Shown here in pieces: positions 18,101 through 27,326 of a DNA stretch of 41,878 nt. Under the pieces are notes generated by a model, which saw only the letters and a program-made list of their open reading frames with translations, searched no databases and was not told the DNA's origin. Each line of letters begins with the position of its first letter. The stretch's first letter is position 1. This DNA comes from Spirochaetota bacterium (lineage in GTDB: Bacteria; Spirochaetota; Spirochaetia; SPDA01; JAJSAL01), in the NCBI GenBank assembly GCA_024274705.1, contig JAJSAL010000016.1, positions 1 through 41,878 on the forward strand, written 5' to 3'. The position numbers and the translations under genes are program-made.

Positions 18101-18422
18101 GGCAGCTGCGAACAATACCCGCGCAGAAGCTGTCTATGGTGGATATCTGGGCTTTATGAAACCGGCTGAGCTGCTGCTGAACGTGCTCGTCAGGTTCTCC
18201 GGACAGGAGTGAATAGATCCGCTCATGCATTTCGGCTGCCGCTTTCCTGGTGAACGTAAGGGTGAGAATGTTCTCCACTGCCGCTTTTTTTTCCCGGACT
18301 AGGCGTACAAACCTGGAGGCAAGGACCGTAGTCTTTCCGCTTCCGGCGCCAGCGGATACTACCGTGTTGGCATCACTCCGGATGGCTTCGATCTGACTCT
18401 TATCGAACTTTCTAACGGACAA
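15132..18422 (-). CDS. addA: AddA-type helicase-nuclease (UvrD superfamily)
   Basis: The product is about 1096 residues. Superfamily-1 helicase motifs are evident: Walker A AGAGSGKT at about residues 24-31, Walker B YIMIDEFQDNN, GDEKQSIYRFRGAD, TIHRSKGLEFPVVFL and YVAMTRAE. A C-terminal RecB-type nuclease follows, with GRIDLLL and VVDFKTDR near residue 1020. With AddB it resects double-strand breaks and loads RecA. I place the start at TTG 18422 because GGGAG lies seven bases upstream and homology begins at SVRKFDKSQIEAI. A longer reading to 18656 would lie wholly inside addB and has no family-like sequence. It overlaps addB by 11 bp and the downstream HD-GYP gene by 13 bp. Confidence 0.9.
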   Translation of the reverse strand: MSVRKFDKSQIEAIRSDANTVVSAGAGSGKTTVLASRFVRLVREKKAAVENILTLTFTRKAAAEMHERIYSLLSGEPDEHVQQQLSRFHKAQISTIDSFCAGIVRSCPGRFGLTREFSLDDDRVRRAMIDTGLKFLLKNWESPGLKEFLTSNGFEPVWMDCLVPLATSYMSLAGPKDYTAMFDGQIAHLQEKMIPAVLRFEALAARVLALNGEGRKSIEAVQDSFKRLPDLDSLVSGERYGEILTAMDNLSFRMPGNVKDTGLVLLKELLTECRPLQAEISMLADTLSRKDLLEGMFTVCREFEDTVGEVKKRQGVLNFHDVLEMAVTVLKENRALRRYFKHRYSYIMIDEFQDNNIQQKELLYLLAEERSREGDGVPPPERLEKDKLFFVGDEKQSIYRFRGADVSVFKALKKEIRDIGGTMVELRRNYRSEPGLITFFNAVFPEVMKAPDKPFEAEFVPLEPREARLREQPEISLLYRPRREQAEGYVSGDDAEAYRIAELIHDFVEHRSLILWDRKHDKERPASYSDIALLMRSTSNQIRYERAFRLFNIPYVTQGVRSLFLEAPTNDIYAVLQSAVFPEDMLARAAFLRSPFMHLSDETVVRLLSNGPGDLDVSGLDQREREKYESGMEVIRYVRKCGDKIFLSSLLTEIWYRFGYRYFLLKNPENHSFIEYFDYLLELARGFDERGDCLVLFLDFLRENLGKYERIQDLSILRDRTEGVQILTIHRSKGLEFPVVFLCNTGNMGRASSSGSAPYYVSREFGLTFNILNSQKGRKKRQNYFYSIGEEENREMELAELKRLLYVAMTRAEGHLFIAGCHNSRNEKSPDIHLNMVLAAVQNIPEATAPCTIGNIEDVTSREYMRMGTGKYRTDFDYLCRKYSQAEIAAWDFPVTRFPVSDIKPPVNYGKDREVSLPELSVDVLLDERDQQAGFGILCHDVIQKMISGTYSADDLPDSLYGRFPERHLAEIVAEAERLARAFFRSSLGSIAEKAESAEAEVPFLLAWDEGVRRVLFSGRIDLLLDLGDECYVVDFKTDRIFLPEEHESQMILYMRAVRELSGKPVRGFLYYLRGGELMEIEETSRGVMRISEWIV

Positions 18423-21036
18423 CGTAACGCTCCCTGCACACCATCCTGTACCTGCAGGCGCTGCACCCTCTATCATCATCCGGTACGGTAAACCTTCCCT
18501 CCCGGACCCCTCTTGCCATGTTCTCAGCAGCCCGAACCATGGATGCAGACATCTCTTCCATTCCCTCCGTGTCTGTCCACGTCCTGGATGCCGATGGATG
18601 GAGAATATGGATGAACCGGGACTGTTCGATGTCATAGTAAGAGAGAAAACAGACATCCATCCCGTTCTCCCGGGCTAAGTGATAGTAGAAGGGCATCTGG
18701 TAGGATACCGGGTCTTCACCAAGCATGTCGTTCCGGGTCAACCGGTTCCGCTTTTTATAATCCACCAGGAGAAACCTGCCGTTGTGCCGGGACACCCGGT
18801 CTATCCGTCCTTTCAGGACAAACCCCTGGTCTGTATATTCCCGGGTCAGTTCCTTTTCAACGGCCTCCACCCTGAAATCCGGATACGTTGCGAGTTCGTT
18901 GTCTAAGAACGCGGAAAGGAGTTCCTTCACTTTTGCCTCGAATACGGTGAGTATCGGGGGAAGATACACTTCTCCCTTGGTGTACCAGTCGCTTAATTGC
19001 TCCCGGATATACCCGTTGAGTACCTCCTGCAGTTCCTTCCTGGCTTCCGGGCTGACTACACCCGTACGTTCCTGTACAGATGAGAACAGGGAGGAGAGTA
19101 CCGAGTGATACAGCACTCCCTCCCTCTTAGGATCGGTCAACCTGGAAGTGTATTGTTCTTCATCGATACCCAGAAGGGCGTGGAGGAGGTAGGAAAAAGG
19201 ACAAACAGCGTATTCTTCAAGGCCGGTAGGGGTTATCCGTACCGGATCGTTGGGACTACCGTACTCCGGAGCGCTGATCCGCTCCTGCGTAGCGTCACCC
19301 CCCCTTTCCACAAGGATCGTTCGTTTCCCATGATCAAACCCCAGGCTCTGTACGGGGAGCAGCCGTTCCGGAAAATTGTTGTCGGCCCGGGTCGCCCAGA
19401 ACAACCGCTCCTTTTCAAAGAGATCTGTTTCCAGATCTCTTTCCTCCACCATGCTTACACTGTCCCGCATGATAAAATAGCTGGGTATGATCCGGGTGCC
19501 GGTACGGGTCTCCCTGGCTCCTGAGAACCGGACCCTCGATCCGGATCCTGCATACACAGTGAGAAACGGTTCCGTCTGGTCGATGTCTGAAAGACCGAGC
19601 TGATTCTTCTGATCATCCCTTAAGTAGGGAAACGGGGATGACTGAACAGATACGGTCTCCTCGGACACCCCGATGATATAGTGGTGTTTACACAGGATTC
19701 CCGCGGAAACCCTGTAGGGGTACAGAGAAATCCCCCTGCCGGTTCCCCGTTGTACATACACATGGGATGAGAGTATGTGCAGATAGAGCTGAAAGGGTTT
19801 CACTGTTCCCAGGCCGGTCATCCTCTTTTCAGCAGCAACACATTTCGACAGTACCAGGATACAGGTCTGGAGAACATTCAGATCCTCCGGTTCCCAGCCT
19901 CCAGGGTCAAAAAACTCACCGGTAAAGATCATGAACTGCTGCTTCAGGGCTGCAAAGGAAGGTGCGCTGACAATGCGTTCCAACAACCCGGCAAAGGTCC
20001 GGAACCTCTGCCTGAGAGAAGTGTCTCCATATGCGCTTAAACGTTCGTTCCAGATCTCCCTCCCCCGGATGCAGTGCTGACGTACACCGAAAAAGATCAG
20101 CCGTTCCCAGAGGGACCGGGAACGCCAGGGAAATCTCCTGTTTAACACCAGGTTCTTCATAGTCTCGATATTGAATTCCGTGGACAGCACCTGGTTAAGG
20201 AGGGTGAACAACCTGCCTGCAGGCTGTTCGCATAGAGGAGTCCCCGCCCTGAGATCGAATATCATCCCCCGCAATACCATCTCGTGTTCAACCAGGGGCA
20301 GGATATCCTGGTCCGCAAAAGTAACTGCGATATCTGCAGGATCAACATTCTTCCCTAGAAGTACTTCCAGGGAGTGCATAACATCTTTCACTTCCTGAAG
20401 GGCATTAGGGAAGAAGCGGAACGTAATGGTACCGGTTTCCCCGGCGGAAACCATCCGGACCCTGGAAGTCCGGGAAATCTCCGGCTGAAACATCTGGAAA
20501 TCCTGGATGATTTCCGGAAAGAAAATCACCCCGGATTTCGTATACGGGGCAAGGGTGAACTGTTCATAGTTGGGTTCGAACAGGCCGTTGACCCGGAGAA
20601 AGTCAGTGTACTCCCTGTAAAGGAGGGTAAGATCTTGTAAGAGACCCGGGTCTATACCCCCTTCCCGGCCATCCTGTATCACGGACAGAAACCTTTTAAG
20701 CCCGGGGAGCATGGATGCACAGCTCCTGGTCAGGTTGCCGGAGAAACCGCGGAAATCATTATGGATGAGGTACCGAAAAAATCCGGGCGAGGTGTTTCCG
20801 TTTTTTCCGAGCAGGGAAGAGAGGAAGAGGAGGCGGTGAATACTGTTTACCGGCCGGTTGACCTTGGTGAGGGCAAAGGCATCTTCCTTGAAACGGTCCC
20901 ATGATATGAACCGGTCCGACCGGACCGCTTTCCTTTTTCCCAGGGACAGCGCCTGCTCCCGGCAGCTTCCTGCAGCAATTTCCGATGGAAATATTAAAAC
21001 CGTCTGCTCTTCCGAGAGGATACTGCCGATGTTCAA
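18412..21036 (-). CDS. addB: AddB-type nuclease subunit (RecB-like, Fe-S)
   Basis: The 874-residue protein has an N-terminal inactivated-helicase-like region and a C-terminal PD-(D/E)XK nuclease with LKGRIDRV and FLLVDYKK near residue 741. Four cysteines match the AddB iron-sulfur arrangement: one in EYAVCPF near 610 and three in the terminal CSACRYRMVC. As expected for AddB, a canonical Walker A is missing. It is the partner of the adjacent AddA. Its ATG overlaps the stop of the upstream flavin-reductase gene by 4 bp, and addA starts inside its 3' end. Confidence 0.85.
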   Translation of the reverse strand: MNIGSILSEEQTVLIFPSEIAAGSCREQALSLGKRKAVRSDRFISWDRFKEDAFALTKVNRPVNSIHRLLFLSSLLGKNGNTSPGFFRYLIHNDFRGFSGNLTRSCASMLPGLKRFLSVIQDGREGGIDPGLLQDLTLLYREYTDFLRVNGLFEPNYEQFTLAPYTKSGVIFFPEIIQDFQMFQPEISRTSRVRMVSAGETGTITFRFFPNALQEVKDVMHSLEVLLGKNVDPADIAVTFADQDILPLVEHEMVLRGMIFDLRAGTPLCEQPAGRLFTLLNQVLSTEFNIETMKNLVLNRRFPWRSRSLWERLIFFGVRQHCIRGREIWNERLSAYGDTSLRQRFRTFAGLLERIVSAPSFAALKQQFMIFTGEFFDPGGWEPEDLNVLQTCILVLSKCVAAEKRMTGLGTVKPFQLYLHILSSHVYVQRGTGRGISLYPYRVSAGILCKHHYIIGVSEETVSVQSSPFPYLRDDQKNQLGLSDIDQTEPFLTVYAGSGSRVRFSGARETRTGTRIIPSYFIMRDSVSMVEERDLETDLFEKERLFWATRADNNFPERLLPVQSLGFDHGKRTILVERGGDATQERISAPEYGSPNDPVRITPTGLEEYAVCPFSYLLHALLGIDEEQYTSRLTDPKREGVLYHSVLSSLFSSVQERTGVVSPEARKELQEVLNGYIREQLSDWYTKGEVYLPPILTVFEAKVKELLSAFLDNELATYPDFRVEAVEKELTREYTDQGFVLKGRIDRVSRHNGRFLLVDYKKRNRLTRNDMLGEDPVSYQMPFYYHLARENGMDVCFLSYYDIEQSRFIHILHPSASRTWTDTEGMEEMSASMVRAAENMARGVREGRFTVPDDDRGCSACRYRMVCRERYVVR

Positions 21037-21545
21037 TGCTTCTCTTTCATGCAGGTTACCACTTCGCCTATATACATACGGTGATAATCGTTGTTCGGAT
21101 AATGGGTATGAATACTTTTATCCAGAAAATGGTCAGGGATTATATCCTGATGATACACCTTCCTGCACACCAGGATAGATTCAGCCTGGTCGAATCCGAC
21201 GGCCGGGTGCCCGGTGTCAAAGGGAATCAAGCCCGTCTCCGCAGCCTTATCAGTGTCTCTTCCGGAATGGGAGCCGCAGAAAGTAAGGATTTCCCGGCAT
21301 GACTCCGGGAAGAAAGAGAGGGTAAAAGTACTGCTTTTTTCCATAAACTCGCAGGTGTACCGGCTGTGCCGGATGAAGACGAATACTACGTTCTTCTGCC
21401 AGAGAAAACCGAATCCTCCCCAGGCTGCCGTCATGGTGTTCCATGACGAAAGGGAACCTGCCGTGATGAGCATCCACCCTTTCCCGATCTTCCTGAATAC
21501 ATTCCAGTCCAGTTCTTCCGGTTGTATGATGTTCCACTGTTTCAT
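21033..21545 (-). CDS. Flavin reductase-like FMN-binding protein
   Basis: The 170-residue protein looks like the flavin-reductase-like/flavoredoxin family. An N-terminal KGWMLITAGSL strand, NTMTAAWGGFG and VVFVFIRHSRYT blocks form the usual FMN-binding split barrel. No cofactor partner is encoded nearby. It is the first gene of the operon that continues with addB, addA and the HD-GYP gene. GGAGGAACGGAG before the ATG supports the start. Its functional link to DNA repair is not obvious and may be only transcriptional. Confidence 0.8.
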   Translation of the reverse strand: MKQWNIIQPEELDWNVFRKIGKGWMLITAGSLSSWNTMTAAWGGFGFLWQKNVVFVFIRHSRYTCEFMEKSSTFTLSFFPESCREILTFCGSHSGRDTDKAAETGLIPFDTGHPAVGFDQAESILVCRKVYHQDIIPDHFLDKSIHTHYPNNDYHRMYIGEVVTCMKEKH

Positions 21546-21664
21546 GATTTCTCTCCGTTCCTCCAGGTTATTCTCTATTGTAGCAAAATTGTATCCCTGG
21601 TAACAGACCGCTTATGCATGAAACACCCATGATGCGGTAGATATTGTTCAGGAAACATTTCTAA

Positions 21665-21880
21665 GTGTGTATCAAAACCGCCGACAACAGGGGTGTACTA
21701 TCGATCCTGGTTACAGTAGCCGGATTATCAACTCTCGCATTGTTTGTTTCCGGTGCTTTATTAAGCATTAAAAGCCAGGCAAACAACGTGTGGCTCATTG
21801 TCCATCGCGTTTCACCGGCATTCGTGGTGATTATCACAGTGGTGACACTCTATCTTCTGGTAAGTGCTCATCGACGGTAA
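21665..21880 (+). CDS. Small two-helix membrane protein
   Basis: A 71-residue reading frame starting at GTG 21665 encodes two hydrophobic helices separated by a short loop: a first one at about residues 12-34, and a second containing WLIVHRVSPAFVVIITVVTLYLL. The layout resembles the heme-binding hairpin of small DUF4405/cytochrome b561-like proteins, with a His in the second helix, but the family match is weak. There is no clear ribosome binding site. It stands alone between divergent and co-directed genes. Confidence 0.45.
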   Translation: MCIKTADNRGVLSILVTVAGLSTLALFVSGALLSIKSQANNVWLIVHRVSPAFVVIITVVTLYLLVSAHRR

Positions 21881-21965
21881 CCGGCACCGCTTTAGGGTCC
21901 CCGGGCATCTGTCCGCACTTGCCTCAGTTGATTTCTTTCACTTCCATTGGTAGAATCAGTGACCC

Positions 21966-23804
21966 ATGAAAAATTCCAGGCTTCCAGGACGCTACTACAT
22001 AATCCCGGTGATATATGTGGGCGTCATTATTCTCCTGTTTTATCTCCATTTCTTTTCCTTCGATACAGTTACAGAAAGGATCGGCAGCATCACCCTTCAG
22101 GCACGGATCAAATCCGGGCAATCAGGAAGTGAAAATGAAAGCTCGGATATTAAGATTGTTATAGAACCGGTTGAGTTCACCTTTAACAGCCGGAATTCGA
22201 TTGCGATTAAAACCGGTTCAGGAGAATGGAGAGATCTCTCTGTTCAAAGCTACTCCGTAGTTCCCAAGGGAGTTGAAATCCGGTTTTCAGAACAAACCTT
22301 TCTTACCTTTTTCAGGCAGGGGAACACTTCAACAGGAGTAACTATACAGCCTCTTTTGGGGGGTGACATGGATATTTCCGCCCTTTCAATTCCCTTCTCC
22401 CTGGATCCGGCTGCCGAGTTTCAGACAGCCGGACATATTCCCATTATCTCGGTACAGAAAGGTCGTTCCCGTTTTTTTATTACTTCCCGGCAGAATGTGC
22501 GGATTGATCCGTCGGCGGGATCTATCACCATTCCTGTCGATAATAGGGACCTGCCGGAGATCAGCCTCAGTCCCGTGAACGATGGCGCCGCGGACCCCCT
22601 CACCTACTGGTTTTCTCATGAAGCCCTTCAGCTTTCAGAAGGAGATTTCCTTAAGCGGGTCGAAGGATATATCGATAAAGCCTTCAGAGGATGGACCGAT
22701 ACACGCCTGGACAGCAGCAGGAGTGGATTGATGAGCGGTTCCGGGGAGTATTCCTTCAGCGAAAAGCTGGTGTCGGTCCTCCTGGCCGAATCGATTGTGC
22801 GGGATGTGTATCCTGAAGTATTCAACAGCGTTCAGCCGGTGATTGCATCCCGCCAGGAAAGGCTCACTTTCACTTCGAATACATACTTCGGAGGGTTGCA
22901 ACCCACTTTCAATACCTGGCAGCAGCAGACCGGTGAAAAGATTCAGGATCTCCGGGAAAAACTGGCACGGGATGATTTCTCAGTCTTTTATGATACGAAC
23001 CTGGTCCAGAGCATCGTCAACCACGCCCCCCTGTCCCTGCTGGAGGAGGTCTTCCGGTTAACCGGGCTCGCGGACACAGACACCCTGGACACATCGATCC
23101 ACATCGGTATGTTGAACGCCCTTGTTCAGGCATACGACCTGAACGTGGACTATGACGGTATAATCAACGATATGGAAAAGTTCATCGAAGAGCTGATCCT
23201 TCCCTGGATCATCAAAACCGACGACGGCCTTTTTTTCCAGTACAAGAATGGCGCTTCAAATGTATTCGAATCACTTTCGGCAGGCTATCTCTTAAGCCGC
23301 TGCGGAACCATCATGGATACACCTTCGTATACTTCCATAGGCAGGTCCCTTATACTTGCCTGCCTCGGCCTTTCTGACGAGTACGGATTCATCCCCGGCC
23401 TTCTCACCTTCGACGCCGATTCCATGCAGAAAATGGAAGGAAAGATATCTCCGGAACTCATTTATTCCCAACTGACGGACAATCCCTATGTTCCCCATGA
23501 AATTTCCCTCCACCGGGAGGCCGGTCCCGGTTCCTGGATATGGACATCGGCGGACATCGAGGATATCACGGTCACCGACACCAGGTGGGATATCACTATG
23601 ACATTCCCGGAAGGATTCTCTCACTATTTCATCCTACAGGGGATACCTCAATTCAAGCGTATAGAATTTTATGGGATCACCTGGGCCAGCGACCCCTCTT
23701 TCGAGTTCTATACCAGCGGCTGGCTGTACGATGAAGAGGGGGAAACCCTCTTCGCAAAGCTGCTTCAGCGGTCCGGTACAGAGACGATTTCGCTTTTCTT
23801 TTAA
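21966..23804 (+). CDS. Membrane-anchored protein of unknown function (612 aa)
   Basis: One N-terminal hydrophobic segment (about residues 10-30) acts as a signal anchor. The remaining 580 residues are predicted extracytoplasmic: a beta-rich first third (about 40-210, with repeated hydrophobic alternation), then a helical middle (about 230-470) and a C-terminal domain rich in aromatics (about 500-612). I see no catalytic signature, Cys motif or lipobox. Spirochaete genomes contain many such large conserved hypothetical anchored proteins, but I cannot name a family. It converges with xylB, with eight bases between stops. Confidence 0.75.
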   Translation: MKNSRLPGRYYIIPVIYVGVIILLFYLHFFSFDTVTERIGSITLQARIKSGQSGSENESSDIKIVIEPVEFTFNSRNSIAIKTGSGEWRDLSVQSYSVVPKGVEIRFSEQTFLTFFRQGNTSTGVTIQPLLGGDMDISALSIPFSLDPAAEFQTAGHIPIISVQKGRSRFFITSRQNVRIDPSAGSITIPVDNRDLPEISLSPVNDGAADPLTYWFSHEALQLSEGDFLKRVEGYIDKAFRGWTDTRLDSSRSGLMSGSGEYSFSEKLVSVLLAESIVRDVYPEVFNSVQPVIASRQERLTFTSNTYFGGLQPTFNTWQQQTGEKIQDLREKLARDDFSVFYDTNLVQSIVNHAPLSLLEEVFRLTGLADTDTLDTSIHIGMLNALVQAYDLNVDYDGIINDMEKFIEELILPWIIKTDDGLFFQYKNGASNVFESLSAGYLLSRCGTIMDTPSYTSIGRSLILACLGLSDEYGFIPGLLTFDADSMQKMEGKISPELIYSQLTDNPYVPHEISLHREAGPGSWIWTSADIEDITVTDTRWDITMTFPEGFSHYFILQGIPQFKRIEFYGITWASDPSFEFYTSGWLYDEEGETLFAKLLQRSGTETISLFF

Positions 23805-23812
23805 TTGCCTTT

Positions 23813-25321
23813 TTAGTTGAGCACACCCTTCTCCAGCACTTCCCGCCATGCGGTATACGCTCCGGAGTATGCATCTTTCGTATCCGCCGAAGGTGTAATA
23901 CGGGCTTTCTCTTCCAATCCGGTAAAAGCCTGCTCCGGATCGGATACAAGACCTGCGCCGATGGATGCCCCTCTTGCCGCTCCCTGGGAACCGTCAGTAT
24001 TATACAGGAGTACCTCCGTACCGGTAATCGTGGAAAAAGCTTCCCGGAACAGGGGACTTAAGAACATGTTAGCGTATCCCGCTTTAACGGTCTCGATCTT
24101 CATGCCCATTCCACGCATGATATCCAGGCCATAATTCAGGGCAAACACGATTCCCTCCTGTGCGGCCCGGATATAATGAGCCTGGGTATGAATGTTGAAA
24201 TTGATATTGTGGAAGGAAGCACCGGGGTCCCGGTTCTCCAGGGTGCGCTCTGCGCCGTTTCCGTAGGGCATGACCAGCAAGCCCTCTGAACCCACCGGGA
24301 CAGAAGCCGCCGCCTGGTTCATCTCTTCATAGGAGAGGGTGCTCTTTCCCCTGCCGGTACAGTGCTGTTTGATCCACCTGTTGAGAATACCCGTACCGTT
24401 CAGGCAGAGGAGCACACCGAATCGATTGTTCTTTTTGCTGTGATTCACATGGACAAAGGTATTTACCCTGGATAATGGATCGTAGAGGGGCTCCCCGGCT
24501 ATTCCATAGACGACCCCGGATGTCCCGGCGGTAGTTGCCAGCTCTCCGGGCTTAAGGACCCCCAGGGAAAAGGCATTGTTCGGCTGGTCGCCTGCACGGT
24601 ACGAAACAGGGGTACCCGAGGGGATGCCCAGTTCTCCGGCTGCAGCAGCATGTACCTTTGCCTGGATGGAAAACGCAGGTCTCACTTCCGGAACCAGTTC
24701 TCTTGGAAACCCGAAATAATCCAGGAGAAAATCAGCCGGCCCGTCCCTTTGAGAATCCCACAGGATGCCCTCCGAAAGTCCGGAAGGTGTGGTACAGATA
24801 GTGCCGCTCATCCTGTAGGCAATATAATCACCGGGAAGCATGAACTTCGCAACCCGGCTGAATACTTCCGGTTCATGCTCCTTCACCCAAGCCAGCTTTG
24901 CGGCTGTAAAATTACCAGGTGAATTGAGAAGGCGGGTGAGGCACGTATCCCTGCCGATTTCCTCGAAAGCCCTGGTCCCATAGGGTACGGCTCTGCTGTC
25001 GCACCATATAATGGAAGGTCTTAAAACCGCACCCTCTTTATCCAGGAGCACAAGGCCGTGCATCTGGTACGAAATCCCCACGGCAGCTGTCGCTTTAAGG
25101 CGTCCCGGGGCTTTTTCTCCTATCATCCTCACCGCCCGGACCGCATGCTCCCACCACACGCCGGGGTCCTGTTCCGCCCATCCTGCCTTGTGTGCAATAA
25201 TGTCGAGTTCGGTCTCTGGAGATACGGCGGACGCGAGCTCCCTTCCGGTTGCAGCGTCCAGGAGGCAGGCCTTTACGGAAGAACTGCCTATATCCAGCCC
25301 CAGAAGGGATTCTGATGCCAT
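23813..25321 (-). CDS. xylB: Xylulokinase
   Basis: The 502-residue FGGY-family carbohydrate kinase begins with the ATP-binding GLDIGSSSVKA loop. It carries GISYQMHGLVLLD and IIWCDSRA, which are characteristic of xylulokinases (MHG and D-RA contact xylulose). The likely catalytic Asp is in YRAGDQPNNAFSLG, and TAGTSG forms the phosphate loop. It phosphorylates D-xylulose to xylulose 5-phosphate, the donor substrate of the transketolase encoded just upstream. GGAGGCACAACC precedes the ATG, and the gap to tkt is 28 bp, so the genes are co-transcribed. No xylose isomerase or transporter is in the window. Confidence 0.9.
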   Translation of the reverse strand: MASESLLGLDIGSSSVKACLLDAATGRELASAVSPETELDIIAHKAGWAEQDPGVWWEHAVRAVRMIGEKAPGRLKATAAVGISYQMHGLVLLDKEGAVLRPSIIWCDSRAVPYGTRAFEEIGRDTCLTRLLNSPGNFTAAKLAWVKEHEPEVFSRVAKFMLPGDYIAYRMSGTICTTPSGLSEGILWDSQRDGPADFLLDYFGFPRELVPEVRPAFSIQAKVHAAAAGELGIPSGTPVSYRAGDQPNNAFSLGVLKPGELATTAGTSGVVYGIAGEPLYDPLSRVNTFVHVNHSKKNNRFGVLLCLNGTGILNRWIKQHCTGRGKSTLSYEEMNQAAASVPVGSEGLLVMPYGNGAERTLENRDPGASFHNINFNIHTQAHYIRAAQEGIVFALNYGLDIMRGMGMKIETVKAGYANMFLSPLFREAFSTITGTEVLLYNTDGSQGAARGASIGAGLVSDPEQAFTGLEEKARITPSADTKDAYSGAYTAWREVLEKGVLN

Positions 25322-25349
25322 GGTTGTGCCTCCTTCAATCCGTATTTTT

Positions 25350-27326
25350 TTATTGCTCGATAAGCTTTGCCAGGTTATCCGCAGTCATTCCCAGATGTTC
25401 CGCCACCTTTTGTCCCGGGCCGGACTCACCGAACCGGTTGATCCCCAGTATAAGATCCGGTGAAGACGCGATGCCTTCCCAGCCTGAAGTAATCCCTGCT
25501 TCGGCAACGACTGTTGTTGCTGCCGGCGGCACAATAGAGTCCCGGAATGATTGTTCCTGTGCAAGGAAGAGCTCTCTCGAGATCATGGAAACAACCCTTA
25601 TCTTTTTCCCTTTCACCTTAGCCGCGGCTTCCAGGGCAAGGTTTACTTCCGAACCGGTGGCTACCACAGTAACGTCCGGTGCTCCTGCAGTATCCTGTAC
25701 GATATAAGCCCCTTTTGCCGCGGTATGCATCCAGTCCTTATCAGCTTTTTCATACACTTCCAGGTTCTGCCGGGTAAGGGCGATTACCGTGGGCCCGTCT
25801 TTCCTGATAAGCGCCATAGCCCAGGCGATATTGGTTTCCTCTGCGTCCCCGGGCCGGAGAACGGTACAATTCGGAATAATCCGTAAAGACGCAATGTGTT
25901 CGATAGGCTGGTGGGTAGGGCCGTCCTCTCCAACAAAAATGGAATCATGGGTAAACACGTAGATTACAGAAATTTTCATGAGCGCCGCCAGGCGGATGGT
26001 GGGACGCATGTAATCCGCAAACACCAGGAAGGTTGCACAGAACGGCCTGAATCCGCCGTACAGGGCAATACCGTTGCAGGCGGCTCCCATGGCATGTTCC
26101 CGGACACCGAAGTGAAGGGTCCTTCCTGTGGGGTTCTCCTTGAAAAAATCGCCGTAACCAGGCATTTTCGTGTTGTTCGAAGGAGCCAGGTCCGCTGAAC
26201 CGCCCACCAGACCCGGAAACACCTTTGCAAAGGCATTGAGGGCATTCCCGCTGGCTTTTCTGGTAGCCAGCTTGTCGCCGATGTTATATACCGGAAGCAC
26301 GGCATTGTGTATGGGACCTGAAGGATCTGAAAACAGCTGGTCGAACTCTTTTTTCCCGCCCGGATTATCTTTGGCCCAGGCATCGAAGGTACTTTTCCAG
26401 TCCCTGTATACATCGTCCCAGGTTTTCCGCTTTTCCTTGAAATACCCAAGGGCATCGGGATGTATAAAGAACTCCGCGTCTATAGGCACGCCCAGGTTCT
26501 TCCGGGTCGCTTTTACTTCGTCAGGCCCCAGGGGGGCCCCATGGACATCATGAGATCCCGCCTTGTTCGGGGAACCTTTACCGATTACCGACTTAAGGAT
26601 AATGAGGGATGGACGTGATGTGTCACCTTTTGCCCGGTTTATCAGATCCATCATTCCTTCTATATTATACGCATCGCCGGACAGGGTCTGCCAGCCGTAC
26701 GCGGTAAACCGGCCTGCCACATCTTCAGAGAAGGCAAGTTCGGTGGAACCTTCGATTGTAATGTCGTTGGAGTCGTAAAAAACGATAAGCTTTCCCAGCC
26801 CAAGGTGTCCTGCAAGGGACGCGGCCTCACTGGTGACTCCCTCCATCATGCAGCCGTCTCCGGAAAGTGCGTAAATATAATGATCGATGATCCTGTGTTT
26901 CCCGGTGTTGAACCGTGCGGCCATCATTTCCTGGGCTATCGCCATGCCTACCGCATTCCCGAAACCCGCACCCAGAGGGCCTGTCGTGGTTTCCACTCCG
27001 TCGGTATAACCGTACTCGGGATGGCCCGGAGTCTTCGAACCGAGCTGTCTGAAATTTCTCAGGTCATCCAGGGTCACCTTGTACCCTGAAAGATGGAGCA
27101 GGGAGTAGAGAAGAATCGAACCGTGTCCGGCGGAGAGGATAAACCGGTCCCGGTTGAGCCACCGGGAATCCGAGGGTGTGTGTTTCAGTACTTCACCGTA
27201 GAGCAGTACTCCCAGCTCGGCAACACCCATAGGAAGGCCGGGGTGACCGGAATTGGCTTTCTGTACACCGTCCATGGACAATGTTCGTACTGATGTGGCA
27301 GCGTATTTCAGTGCATTGATGTTCAT
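25350..27326 (-). CDS. tkt: Transketolase
   Basis: The product is about 658 residues with complete transketolase organisation. It has an N-terminal TPP domain with SGDGCMMEG and the Asn of the motif further on, and KANSGHPGLPMG near the start. A central Pyr domain contains GGSADLAPSN and GVREHAMGAACNG, and a C-terminal domain follows. It interconverts pentose phosphates with glycolytic intermediates. I start it at ATG 27326 because GGAGG lies seven bases upstream; it then overlaps the stop of the flavoprotein gene as ATGA. An Arg-rich upstream extension to 27401 is not supported. It is cotranscribed with the redox subunits upstream and xylB downstream. Confidence 0.95.
   Translation of the reverse strand: MNINALKYAATSVRTLSMDGVQKANSGHPGLPMGVAELGVLLYGEVLKHTPSDSRWLNRDRFILSAGHGSILLYSLLHLSGYKVTLDDLRNFRQLGSKTPGHPEYGYTDGVETTTGPLGAGFGNAVGMAIAQEMMAARFNTGKHRIIDHYIYALSGDGCMMEGVTSEAASLAGHLGLGKLIVFYDSNDITIEGSTELAFSEDVAGRFTAYGWQTLSGDAYNIEGMMDLINRAKGDTSRPSLIILKSVIGKGSPNKAGSHDVHGAPLGPDEVKATRKNLGVPIDAEFFIHPDALGYFKEKRKTWDDVYRDWKSTFDAWAKDNPGGKKEFDQLFSDPSGPIHNAVLPVYNIGDKLATRKASGNALNAFAKVFPGLVGGSADLAPSNNTKMPGYGDFFKENPTGRTLHFGVREHAMGAACNGIALYGGFRPFCATFLVFADYMRPTIRLAALMKISVIYVFTHDSIFVGEDGPTHQPIEHIASLRIIPNCTVLRPGDAEETNIAWAMALIRKDGPTVIALTRQNLEVYEKADKDWMHTAAKGAYIVQDTAGAPDVTVVATGSEVNLALEAAAKVKGKKIRVVSMISRELFLAQEQSFRDSIVPPAATTVVAEAGITSGWEGIASSPDLILGINRFGESGPGQKVAEHLGMTADNLAKLIEQ

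Noticed and set aside
18423..18656. N-terminal extension of AddA to ATG 18656
   Set aside because: It would lie entirely inside addB, has Arg/Pro/Gly-rich non-family sequence, and a TTG with a good ribosome binding site sits exactly where homology begins.
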